From CBFHND01 sp965657085 (GTDB lineage: Bacteria; Pseudomonadota; Alphaproteobacteria; Rhodobacterales; Rhodobacteraceae), in contig CBFHND010000005.1 of NCBI GenBank assembly GCA_965657085.1, forward strand, positions 124,001 to 188,000: 64,000 nucleotides of DNA, in the 5' to 3' direction. The translations under genes and the position numbers were made by a program. Shown here piece after piece: positions 34,118 to 41,857 of this stretch. Under the pieces are notes generated by a model. It was not told the DNA's origin and did not search any database. It saw only the letters and a program-made list of their open reading frames with translations. Within the stretch, counting starts at the first letter, position 1, and every line of letters starts with the position of its first letter.

Positions 34118-35173
34118 TCAGAGCCTTTCGATATGAGAATGGAATGTGTCCGCCGCGCGGCCCCAGACACCTGACCCCAGATCGGTCAGCGTGGCAAGCG
34201 ATGGCAGCAGTTGGTCTGCGTAGTCCTGAGAGCTTTCGACAGGCAGCATCGAGGGCAGGTTGTCGATCGCCGTCACATCCAGCGGCGGCGTATCGTGCAC
34301 CCGCAGCGCGGGGGCGTTCCAAGTGGTCGTGCGGTCATAGACCCGGATCGGGTTGAAGTCGCTGTCCGGGTCGCAGGCGATGTCGCCGATCACCGACAGC
34401 TTGCGCGGTGCCCCCTTGGCCGAGGCAGGGACGAAGACCGGTGTGCCGGGCCGCGCGAGGATGCAGTTGAAAAACAGATCATGCTGAAGGATTTCAGGAA
34501 ATGGACCACCGTGCGCAGTCTCTGCCATGTCCCACCGGGTGGTACCGACGCCCATCGCTGTGCACAGGTCCGCCGCCCCGGTGCCCACGCGCCCCAGCGC
34601 GCCGATGATCAGCGCCGTAGGCCGATGCGTCCCCGTGCCCAAAAGGTCGGTCTGCAGATCGGCCAAAAGGTGGGTGGAACTTGCATAGCTGCCCACCGGG
34701 CCGCAAATCTGGCCGCGCTGCTGCGCCGCCCAGCATTTCAGGGCCACCGCAGCCCCCGCATAGCCCGCCCAATAGCCGAATGCGGCAACCCGGCGGCCTT
34801 CGGTATCCACAAGGTATTCCAGATCATACAGTGTGCCGCCCCCGGCCTTGAACCGATGCAACAGGCGCAGGCCTGCGGGCTGACCCTTGAACGCGTGGCC
34901 GAACATGATGTGGCGATGTACCAAAGGCGTGCCATCTTCGGGCAGTTCCTTGAGGCCGAAAATGATCGCATCGCTTTGCGCATCGGGCCAAGTATTCTGG
35001 GCCGCGATCTCGGCCCCGGCGGCAGCGTATTCAGCGGTCGGGATGCAGCGGCTGTCGCTGTCCTCGACCGTGACGCGAATGCCCGCCGCCTTCAGTGTGG
35101 CGATACCTTGCGGTGTCAGTCCCACGCGGGTTTCGTTGTCGCGCTGTTCGGCGCGCACCCAAAGATGTGTCAT
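34118..35173 (-). CDS. Saccharopine dehydrogenase (NAD+, L-lysine-forming) LYS1-like
   Basis: This 351-residue protein begins at 35173 (MTHLWVRAEQRDNETRVGLTP). The fold is of the alanine dehydrogenase/LYS1 type: N-terminal RxERR-like segment, FGLKELPEDGTPLVHRHIMFGHAFKGQ with the catalytic Lys and His, and a later nucleotide-binding ALIIGALGRVGTGAADL. Its start overlaps the stop of the GST gene (ATGA). Together with the downstream LYS9-like gene it suggests a saccharopine route for lysine. Confidence 0.91.
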   Translation of the reverse strand: MTHLWVRAEQRDNETRVGLTPQGIATLKAAGIRVTVEDSDSRCIPTAEYAAAGAEIAAQNTWPDAQSDAIIFGLKELPEDGTPLVHRHIMFGHAFKGQPAGLRLLHRFKAGGGTLYDLEYLVDTEGRRVAAFGYWAGYAGAAVALKCWAAQQRGQICGPVGSYASSTHLLADLQTDLLGTGTHRPTALIIGALGRVGTGAADLCTAMGVGTTRWDMAETAHGGPFPEILQHDLFFNCILARPGTPVFVPASAKGAPRKLSVIGDIACDPDSDFNPIRVYDRTTTWNAPALRVHDTPPLDVTAIDNLPSMLPVESSQDYADQLLPSLATLTDLGSGVWGRAADTFHSHIERL

Positions 35174-35787
35174 GGCAATATCCCCTCGGTGCGCACCCAT
35201 TTGACGGAAGGGCGGGCCTCCATTGCCTGCATGAACGCGTTAATGCGCGGGAAAGGTGTCAGGTCAACGCCGTCTCCGGGAAGCCACGTACAGACCACGA
35301 ACAGGTAAGGATCAGCCGCGGAAAACACATCCCCCAGCACGTATCGCCCGCGCAACACATGGTCTTCGACATACTGTGCCGAAGCGGTCATGGTCTGCGG
35401 TACCTTGGCGGTCATATCCTCAAAACTGGTCGTTTGATCGGCCCAGCGATTTCCGCGCATTTTGTGGGCGTGGTTCACGTGCATGGTTGAGGCCAAATAA
35501 AACATGGCTTCGCGCACGTGATGCGCCTGCAGAGGGTCCGAAGGCATCAACCCGGCCTTGGGCGCGATGGCCGCAATGTAGTCCAGAATGGCGCCGGTTT
35601 CCGTCAGAACATGACCCTCGTGCACCAAGGCGGGCACACGCCCCTTGGGATTGAGCGCGAGGTAGTCAGGCTTCGTTTGCGCGGCGGCGGCGAAATCGAC
35701 GCGCACGGGTGTAAAGGGCAGGGCAGCCTCGTACAGGGCAATGGCGGAGGCAACGGCGATGGTGCCGGGTGCATAGTGCAGCTGCAT
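35170..35787 (-). CDS. Glutathione S-transferase family protein
   Basis: The GST fold is recognisable: N-terminal thioredoxin-like domain with LNPKGRVPALVHEGHVLTET (cis-Pro and the glutathione-binding Glu-Thr), then an all-helical domain. I prefer the ATG at 35787 (205 residues) because GAGGA lies 4 bp before it and the product begins directly with the family's MxLxYAPGT. An ATG at 35802 is in frame and would overlap the upstream gene. It is second of four genes in a minus operon. Confidence 0.92.
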   Translation of the reverse strand: MQLHYAPGTIAVASAIALYEAALPFTPVRVDFAAAAQTKPDYLALNPKGRVPALVHEGHVLTETGAILDYIAAIAPKAGLMPSDPLQAHHVREAMFYLASTMHVNHAHKMRGNRWADQTTSFEDMTAKVPQTMTASAQYVEDHVLRGRYVLGDVFSAADPYLFVVCTWLPGDGVDLTPFPRINAFMQAMEARPSVKWVRTEGILP

Positions 35788-35794
35788 GGTGTCC

Positions 35795-36448
35795 TCAGAC
35801 ATGGGTTTGCGCGTGGTGGCGGCTGGGGTGTTCGAGGTGCGGCACCGCGTTGAACATCACCGGCGACCATGTCCCGCCAACCGGAAACAGCCGGTGCACC
35901 GAGGTGTTCATGATCGACAGCGCGATGTTGGCCATCGCGCGGATATCAAGGCCCAGATGCTGCCGCATTGCCATCGAGATCAACCCGCCCGAGGTGACGA
36001 CGAGTGCAGGCCCGTCACCTGCCGCAATTTCACTCAGCGCGCTGCCGACCCGGTCTTCGAAGGTGGCGAAGGTTTCGGGCGCCCCCTTGATGTCACCGTT
36101 CTGCCAAGCCTCAAAAACGCGGGGCAGGTGGGCGGTGAATTCGCTTTGCTCGGATGGGATGGGCACGCCGTGTTCATCGCGCAGGGCGGCTGCAAGGTTG
36201 AAATACTCCAGCTCGTTCAGCCGCGCGTCGCGCATTGGTTCAAGCCCCATGGCCATCGCATCTGCCGTTTCGATGTGCCGCTGAAGCGTGCCGGTAAAGA
36301 GCCGCGTATGGTGTTGGTGCGTATCGCGCATGTGCTGGCCCAGCCATGCGGATTGTTGTTGCCCCAGCGCGCTGAGCCGGTCGTAGGAGGCTTCGTCCTG
36401 CGCACCGGAATTTGCCTGACCGTGGCGGATAAGTGTAATGTGGGACAT
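35795..36448 (-). CDS. Histidine phosphatase family protein
   Basis: This 217-residue branch-1 histidine phosphatase (phosphoglycerate mutase-like) has the phosphohistidine motif LIRHGQA near residue 8, a conserved Arg in FTGTLQRHIETA, and ALVVTSGGLISMA containing Ser-Gly-Gly in place of the more usual SHG; the second catalytic histidine is therefore not obvious. The substrate is unknown. It is the first gene of a minus-strand operon with the GST and saccharopine dehydrogenases. Confidence 0.87.
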   Translation of the reverse strand: MSHITLIRHGQANSGAQDEASYDRLSALGQQQSAWLGQHMRDTHQHHTRLFTGTLQRHIETADAMAMGLEPMRDARLNELEYFNLAAALRDEHGVPIPSEQSEFTAHLPRVFEAWQNGDIKGAPETFATFEDRVGSALSEIAAGDGPALVVTSGGLISMAMRQHLGLDIRAMANIALSIMNTSVHRLFPVGGTWSPVMFNAVPHLEHPSRHHAQTHV

Positions 36449-36524
36449 GGGCGCCTTTGTGCTGCTGTGTGCAAGTCATAGGTGAGCGGCGGGCCTGTGG
36501 AAAGTGCCGGACCCTGCCGGGGGC

Positions 36525-36546
36525 AAGTATTTTTGACCCAAAGAAG
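36525..36546 (+). repeat. Intergenic repeat core, copy A
   Basis: The 22-bp core beginning AAGTATTTTTG and ending ACCCAAAGAAG is identical to copy B at 40843-40864 and has one T more than copy C at 60746-60766. In this copy only part of the GC-rich upstream arm is present (CCCTGCCGGGGGC). Confidence 0.85.
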
Positions 36547-36690
36547 GGTTCGGGTTTGTCGCCTATCGGAAACGCATGGCGCGGGTTGGCCCCGGTGCGT
36601 GGCGCAAATTCAGGCTTTGGTGTCGGGATTGGTATGCCGGAATTCCAGCGCCTGTTGATAGAACGGGGCGATCAAAGGGAGACGTGCGCC

Positions 36691-39456
36691 ATGACGGACA
36701 AGGTCAAATTCATTCTCGACGGCAAAGAAGTCGAGGCCGAAAAGGGGCTGACCATCTGGGAAGTCGCCAATGGCCGGGGTCTTGTCATTCCGCACCTGTG
36801 CCACAAACCGGCGCCCGGATACCGCCCCGATGGCAATTGCCGCGCCTGCATGGTGGAGATCGAGGGCGAGCGGACTTTGGCCGCTTCGTGCATCCGCGAG
36901 CCGGGCGAAGGCATGGTCGTCACCACCAATTCCGCCCGTGCTGAAAACGCGCGCAAGATGGTGGTCGAGATGCTGGTCGCCGACCAGCCCGAACGCGATG
37001 TGGCCCACGACAAGAGCGCGCACCTTTGGGATATGGCCGAGATGCAGGGCATCTCCGAGAGCCGCTTTCCCAAGCTCGAAGATGGACGTATCCCTCTCTT
37101 GGATGACAGCCACGTGGCGATGCGCGTCAACCTCGATGCCTGTATCCAATGCGGGCTGTGCGTACGTGCCTGCCGCGAGGTTCAGGTCAACGATGTGATC
37201 GGCATGGCGGGTCGGGGGCACGACGCCTATCCGGTGTTCGACATGGACGATCCCATGGGCGACAGCACCTGCGTGGCCTGCGGCGAATGTGTGCAGGCCT
37301 GTCCCACCGGCGCGTTGATGCCCGCCACTGTTCTGGACGATGCCCAGCAGGGCGACAGTGCCGATTTCGATGATGAAGTCGAAAGCATCTGCCCTTTCTG
37401 CGGTGTCGGCTGCCAGATCAGCCTCAAGGTCAAGGACGGCAAGGTCAAATACGTCGAGGGCATCAACGGGCCCGCCAACGAAGGTCGCCTCTGCGTCAAG
37501 GGCCGCTTTGGCTTTGACTACATCCACCATGATCACCGGCTGACCAAACCGCTGATCCGGCGCGAGGATGCACCCGCCAAGGGGCTGAACGTGGACCCCG
37601 GCAACTGGCAAACCCATTTCCGCGAAGCGTCGTGGGACGAGGCGTTGGATTTCGCCGCCAACGGCCTGAAAGGGCGCGGACGCGAAGTGGCCGGTTTCGG
37701 AAGCGCCAAGTGCACCAACGAAGAGGCATACCTTTTCCAGAAAATGATCCGCCAAGGCTTTGGCCACAACAACGTCGATCACTGCACGCGCCTGTGCCAT
37801 GCGTCGTCGGTGGCCGCGCTGATGGAAAACGTCGGCTCGGGCGCTGTCACGGCCACCTTCAACGAGATCGAGAATGCAGATGTGGCGATCGTGATCGGCG
37901 CGAACCCGATCGAAAACCACCCTGTCGCGGCCACCTATTTCAAGCAGTTCACCAAGCGCGGCGGCAAGTTGATCGTGATGGATCCGCGCGGTCAGGCGTT
38001 GAAACGGTTTGCCAGCCACATGCTGCAATTCCGGCCCGGTGCGGATGTGTCCATGCTGAACGCGATCATGCATGTGATCGTCGAAGAGGGCCTCTTCGAT
38101 CAGCAATATATCGACGCCTACACCGAGAACTGGGACGCTGAGAAAGAACACCTGAAGGATTTCACGCCCGAAAAGATGGCCGAAATCTGCGGGATCGACG
38201 CCGACATGCTGCGCGACGTGGCGCGCACCTTTGCCGGTGCAAAGGCTGGCATGATCTTCTGGGGCATGGGCGTCAGCCAGCACATTCATGGCACGGACAA
38301 CAGCCGTTGCCTGATTTCATTGGCACTTATGACAGGGCAGGTCGGGCGGCCCGGGGCCGGTCTGCATCCCTTGCGGGGGCAGAACAACGTGCAAGGCGCG
38401 TCGGACGCCGGATTGATCCCGATGTTCCTGCCGGACTATCAGACAGTGACCGACGACGGCGTGCGCAGTGCGTTTACCGACGTGTGGCAATCCGGCGATT
38501 TCAGCGCCGAAAAGGGCCTGACCGTGACCGAGATCATGGATGCGGTGCATGCGGGCGACATCAAGGCGATGTATGTTCTGGGCGAAAACCCGGCGATGTC
38601 CGACCCCGACGTGGAACATGCCCGTGACGCGTTGGCCAAGCTGGATCACCTGGTCGTACAGGACATATTCATCACCGAAACGGCCAACTATGCCGATGTG
38701 ATCCTGCCCGCCTCGGCCTTTGCCGAGAAATCGGGCACCGTCACCAACACAAACCGTCAGGTCCAGATGGGCCGCCCCGCCGTGCCGCCCCCCGGCGACG
38801 CGCGCGAGGATTGGTGGATCGAGGTCGAATTGGCCAAACGTCTCGGCCTTGGCTGGGACTATGCCAGCCCTGCGGATGTGTTCGCCGAAATGAAGCTGAA
38901 CATGAAGTCTCTGGACAACATCACGTGGGACCGTCTTGAGGCAGAAAACGCCGTGACATACCCATCCCTGTCGCCCGAGGACCCTGGCCAGCCTATCGTT
39001 TTTGGCGATGGCTTCCCCCGACCCGAAGGGCGCGCGCGGTTCACCCCTGCGGCGGTGATCGCGCCCGATGATGTGCCGGATGCGGAGTATCCGATGATCC
39101 TGACCACCGGTCGTCAGCTTGAGCACTGGCACACCGGATCGATGACCCGCCGGTCGTCGGTTCTGGATGCGGTCGAGCCCGAGGCAAACTGTTCACTGCA
39201 CCCCTCGACCCTACGCAAGCTGGGTGTCGCACCCGGCGAACACGTGCGTCTGACGACAAAGCGCGGCAGCATCGAGATCATGGCCCGCGAGGATCGCGCG
39301 GTCGCCCCGGACATGGTGTTCCTGCCCTTTGCCTATGTCGAGGCGGCGGCGAATATCCTGACCAACCCGGCCGTGGATCCCTATGGCAAGATCCCCGAAT
39401 TCAAGTTCTCGGCCGTCAAGGTCGAGGCGGCAACTGCGGCATTGGCTGCGGAATAG
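36691..39456 (+). CDS. Formate dehydrogenase alpha subunit (Mo-bisMGD, NAD-dependent type), no adjacent partner subunits
   Basis: The 921-residue protein starts at 36691 after AAAGGGAGA. Order of domains: N-terminal 2Fe-2S ferredoxin (CHKPAPGYRPDGNCRAC), two 4Fe-4S motifs (CIQCGLCVRAC; CVACGECVQACP), a further cluster motif CPFCGVGCQ, and the molybdopterin domains. The Mo ligand is Cys369 followed by His370 (RLCHAS), so the enzyme is a cysteine and not a selenocysteine type. Diaphorase subunits (FdsB/FdsG) and the maturation factor FdsC are not encoded nearby. It ends at a strong terminator. It may pair with subunits encoded elsewhere or use another acceptor. Confidence 0.93.
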   Translation: MTDKVKFILDGKEVEAEKGLTIWEVANGRGLVIPHLCHKPAPGYRPDGNCRACMVEIEGERTLAASCIREPGEGMVVTTNSARAENARKMVVEMLVADQPERDVAHDKSAHLWDMAEMQGISESRFPKLEDGRIPLLDDSHVAMRVNLDACIQCGLCVRACREVQVNDVIGMAGRGHDAYPVFDMDDPMGDSTCVACGECVQACPTGALMPATVLDDAQQGDSADFDDEVESICPFCGVGCQISLKVKDGKVKYVEGINGPANEGRLCVKGRFGFDYIHHDHRLTKPLIRREDAPAKGLNVDPGNWQTHFREASWDEALDFAANGLKGRGREVAGFGSAKCTNEEAYLFQKMIRQGFGHNNVDHCTRLCHASSVAALMENVGSGAVTATFNEIENADVAIVIGANPIENHPVAATYFKQFTKRGGKLIVMDPRGQALKRFASHMLQFRPGADVSMLNAIMHVIVEEGLFDQQYIDAYTENWDAEKEHLKDFTPEKMAEICGIDADMLRDVARTFAGAKAGMIFWGMGVSQHIHGTDNSRCLISLALMTGQVGRPGAGLHPLRGQNNVQGASDAGLIPMFLPDYQTVTDDGVRSAFTDVWQSGDFSAEKGLTVTEIMDAVHAGDIKAMYVLGENPAMSDPDVEHARDALAKLDHLVVQDIFITETANYADVILPASAFAEKSGTVTNTNRQVQMGRPAVPPPGDAREDWWIEVELAKRLGLGWDYASPADVFAEMKLNMKSLDNITWDRLEAENAVTYPSLSPEDPGQPIVFGDGFPRPEGRARFTPAAVIAPDDVPDAEYPMILTTGRQLEHWHTGSMTRRSSVLDAVEPEANCSLHPSTLRKLGVAPGEHVRLTTKRGSIEIMAREDRAVAPDMVFLPFAYVEAAANILTNPAVDPYGKIPEFKFSAVKVEAATAALAAE

Positions 39457-39482
39457 GCCACACGCGCGCACCAAAGATAAGG

Positions 39483-39519
39483 CCCGCGTCAGGATGAACT
39501 GACGCGGGTTTTGTGTTTT
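39483..39519 (+). terminator. Strong intrinsic terminator after formate dehydrogenase
   Basis: A perfect 10-bp stem (CCCGCGTCAG / CTGACGCGGG) with loop GATGAA is followed by TTTTGTGTTTT. Confidence 0.93.
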
Positions 39520-39573
39520 AAGGGCGCGTGTTCAGGATCATGGGGCGGGGTCGCAGATCGGGCTGGACGCAAT

Positions 39574-39605
39574 GGGGGTAAGAACCTTGGGGGGTAAGAA
39601 CCTTG
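39574..39605 (+). repeat. Tandem 16-bp duplication of ribosome binding site and TTG start
   Basis: GGGGGTAAGAACCTTG occurs twice head to tail (39574-39589 and 39590-39605). The unit contains a purine-rich Shine-Dalgarno-like run and ends in TTG. The second TTG starts the M20 gene; the first is 16 bp upstream and therefore out of frame. Confidence 0.9.
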
Positions 39606-40781
39606 CAGATCGATGCACAGAGATTTTTAAAAGACTTGCACGACTTGCGCCAGTTCGGAGCGCAGGGACCCGGTGTCGTTCGCCCGGCCTACAGCGCCCC
39701 GGATGCGGCGGCGCGGGCGTGGTTGGCCGAACGAATGAAGGATGCGGGCCTGACGGTTGAAATGGACGCGATGGGCAACCTCTTTGGCTTGGCCGAGGGA
39801 CCATCGATCTTGCTCGGCTCGCACAGCGACAGCCAACCCACGGGCGGATGGCTTGATGGCGCGCTGGGCGTGATCGCGGCGCTGGAGGTGGCGCGTTGCG
39901 CCGAAGGTGGAGTTTCGGTGGTGTCGTTTCAGGACGAGGAGGGGCGTTTCGGCGTAACCACGGGCAGCGCGGTATGGTCCGGTGGCCTTGGCTTGAAGCA
40001 GGCCGACCAATTGCGCGATCATGCCGGCGTCGCCCTGTCCGAGGCGCGGCAGGCCGTCGCGCATATGGTGACGGGTGATGTGGACCCGACGCAGTTTGAC
40101 GGTTTCATTGAGCTGCATATCGAGCAGGGGCCAACGCTGGATGTGGCCGAAGAGCAAATTGGCGTTGTCACCGACATCGTGGGCATCCGCGATATGGTCA
40201 TCACCCTGACCGGGCAGCAGAACCACGCCGGTACAACGCCCATGCACCTGCGGCAGGACGCCTTTCAGGGGCTGAGTGCATTCAACACTGCCCTGAATGA
40301 CCGGTTGCGCAACGTGGTGACACCGCAAACGGTCTGGACAATCGGCCATGTCAGCCTGTCGCCGAACGCTTCGAGCATCGTGCCGGGTACCGTGCGCTTT
40401 TCCATGCAATGGAGGGATGGGGACGTGGCGCGATTGGCGCGCATGGAAGAGATCATCCGAGAGACCGCGACCGAAGTGGCGCAGGCGCGGGGTCTTGAAT
40501 TGGAATTTGGCGATTTGTTGGGTTTGGAGCCTGTGGCGATGGACGCAGGCCTGCGCACCAGTTTGGAAGAGGCCGCCGAGATTGAGGCCCCGGGCGCGTG
40601 GCGGCGCATGCCGTCTGGCGCGTTGCATGATGCCACCAACGTGTCGCGCCTGATGCCGGTGGCCATGTTGTTTGTGCCGTCCATAGGCGGGATCAGCCAT
40701 GCGTTCGAGGAAGACACGGATGAAGCGGATTTGCTTGCGGGGCTGCGGGTGCTGGCGCGGGCAGTTGGTCAACTGACCTAA
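39603..40781 (+). CDS. M20 family Zn-dependent amidohydrolase (hydantoinase/carbamoylase/AllC type)
   Basis: This 392-residue protein starts at a TTG (39603) within the duplicated ribosome-binding-site element. The di-zinc site is recognisable: His in GSHSDSQP, Asp in GGWLDGALGV, Glu-Glu in FQDEEGRFG, His in LHIEQGP, and a late His in GGISHAFEED. The family comprises N-carbamoyl-amino acid hydrolase, beta-ureidopropionase and allantoate amidohydrolase. GSHSD differs from the usual GSHLD. Substrate cannot be decided from sequence, but the purine cluster in this window lacks an enzyme of exactly this family (allantoate amidohydrolase). Confidence 0.9.
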   Translation: MQIDAQRFLKDLHDLRQFGAQGPGVVRPAYSAPDAAARAWLAERMKDAGLTVEMDAMGNLFGLAEGPSILLGSHSDSQPTGGWLDGALGVIAALEVARCAEGGVSVVSFQDEEGRFGVTTGSAVWSGGLGLKQADQLRDHAGVALSEARQAVAHMVTGDVDPTQFDGFIELHIEQGPTLDVAEEQIGVVTDIVGIRDMVITLTGQQNHAGTTPMHLRQDAFQGLSAFNTALNDRLRNVVTPQTVWTIGHVSLSPNASSIVPGTVRFSMQWRDGDVARLARMEEIIRETATEVAQARGLELEFGDLLGLEPVAMDAGLRTSLEEAAEIEAPGAWRRMPSGALHDATNVSRLMPVAMLFVPSIGGISHAFEEDTDEADLLAGLRVLARAVGQLT

Positions 40782-40804
40782 AGGCCGGCTGCGCCGACGA
40801 CATT

Positions 40805-40864
40805 CTTTAGGGGGCTCTGCTCCCATCCTTTGGATTCCCCCGAAGTATTTTTGACCCAAAGAAG
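40805..40864. repeat. Intergenic repeat, copy B (terminator-like)
   Basis: It starts CTTTAGGGGGCTCTGC and ends TTGACCCAAAGAAG; 60 bp. It is nearly the same as copy C (60708-60766) along its whole length, with several differences in the GC-rich half. It lies between the convergent M20 and WGR genes. A stem of GGGGG with distal CCCCC followed by a TATTTTT run could end transcription from the left. Confidence 0.85.
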
Positions 40865-40865
40865 A

Positions 40866-41093
40866 TCAGGTGCGTTTGTAACCGCGCGCCAGCGCGCGGC
40901 TGCGGTGGTGGTCCGCGGCGCGGGATGCTTCGCGTAAGTCGCCGTGACACGAGATAACCCGTTGCGGTGAGCCGCCCATCAGACCCCATTCCCGGGTCAC
41001 GCAGGCCTCGGCAAAGAGGTTTTCCGCAATCTCGACCCGGTAAAAATGCGGGCGGTTGGCGCGGCCTTGGCGGTAGAGCACGACATCAAGCAT
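40866..41093 (-). CDS. WGR domain mini-protein
   Basis: This 75-residue protein is a single WGR-type domain: FYRVEIAENLFAEACVTREWG, in which the namesake motif reads WGLMGG, followed by a basic tail. WGR domains occur in PARP proteins and bind nucleic acid ends; free-standing copies are common in alphaproteobacteria and their role is unknown. Its stop lies 1 bp from repeat copy B. Confidence 0.82.
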   Translation of the reverse strand: MLDVVLYRQGRANRPHFYRVEIAENLFAEACVTREWGLMGGSPQRVISCHGDLREASRAADHHRSRALARGYKRT

Positions 41094-41146
41094 ATGGTTG
41101 GCAGGTTCCCGTCAGCGTTGTGTCGTATGATCGAGGGCCGCGTCTG

Positions 41147-41857
41147 TCATGTCCAGCGCACATCGCCCAGAAAGATGTAGCCCGCGCCATAGATCGTCTT
41201 GATGAGTTGCGGGTTGCGCGGGTCTTCGCGCAGTTTGGTCCGCAGGCGCGAGATGCGCACGTCCATCGCCCGGTCAAAGCTTTCGCCCGCTGCACCGCCA
41301 AGAGATTCCTGCATTTGAGCGCGCGAGATCAGGCGGCGAGGGCTGGACAGGAACAGGCGCAGCACCTCGCCCTCGGCATGGGAAAAGGCGGTTTCCGCGC
41401 CACTGTCATCGACCAGAACATAGCGGTCGAAATGGGCGGTCCAGCCGTCGAACTGCGCGGTGTCACCTGATTGGGCGGGCTGTTGGTTGGATCGCAGGCG
41501 GGCGCGCACACGCGCCACCACCTCGGCTGGATCGAAGGGTTTGATGATATAGTCATCGGCCCCCAGTTCCAGCCCCGTCACTTTGTCCTGCACCTGTGCG
41601 CGGCCCGAGATGATGATGACCGTGGCCCCCTGTTCCAATGCCAGCCGGTGCACGATGGTCAGCCCGTCTGTGTCGGGCAACCCCAGATCCACAAGGCAGA
41701 CGTTGGGTTGGTGGGTTTTCAACGCGGCCTCGAACGCTGACGCGCGTCCAAAGGACAGGGTGCGAAAGCCCGCCTCTTCCAGAGCATCGGCCAGCATCGT
41801 GCGAATGGCGGGTTCATCGTCGAGGATGGTGACAAGCGGTGCGGTGCTTTGGGTCAT
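41147..41857 (-). CDS. OmpR-family response regulator
   Basis: This 236-residue regulator has a receiver with Asp13/Asp14, phospho-acceptor Asp57 (CLVDLGLPDTDG) and Lys107 (IIKPF), and a C-terminal winged helix ending RTKLREDPRNPQLIKTIYGAGYIF. It overlaps the upstream hybrid kinase stop (ATGA). Together with the kinase it is divergent from the acyl-CoA ligase/ABC operon and is the most likely local regulator. Confidence 0.95.
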   Translation of the reverse strand: MTQSTAPLVTILDDEPAIRTMLADALEEAGFRTLSFGRASAFEAALKTHQPNVCLVDLGLPDTDGLTIVHRLALEQGATVIIISGRAQVQDKVTGLELGADDYIIKPFDPAEVVARVRARLRSNQQPAQSGDTAQFDGWTAHFDRYVLVDDSGAETAFSHAEGEVLRLFLSSPRRLISRAQMQESLGGAAGESFDRAMDVRISRLRTKLREDPRNPQLIKTIYGAGYIFLGDVRWT

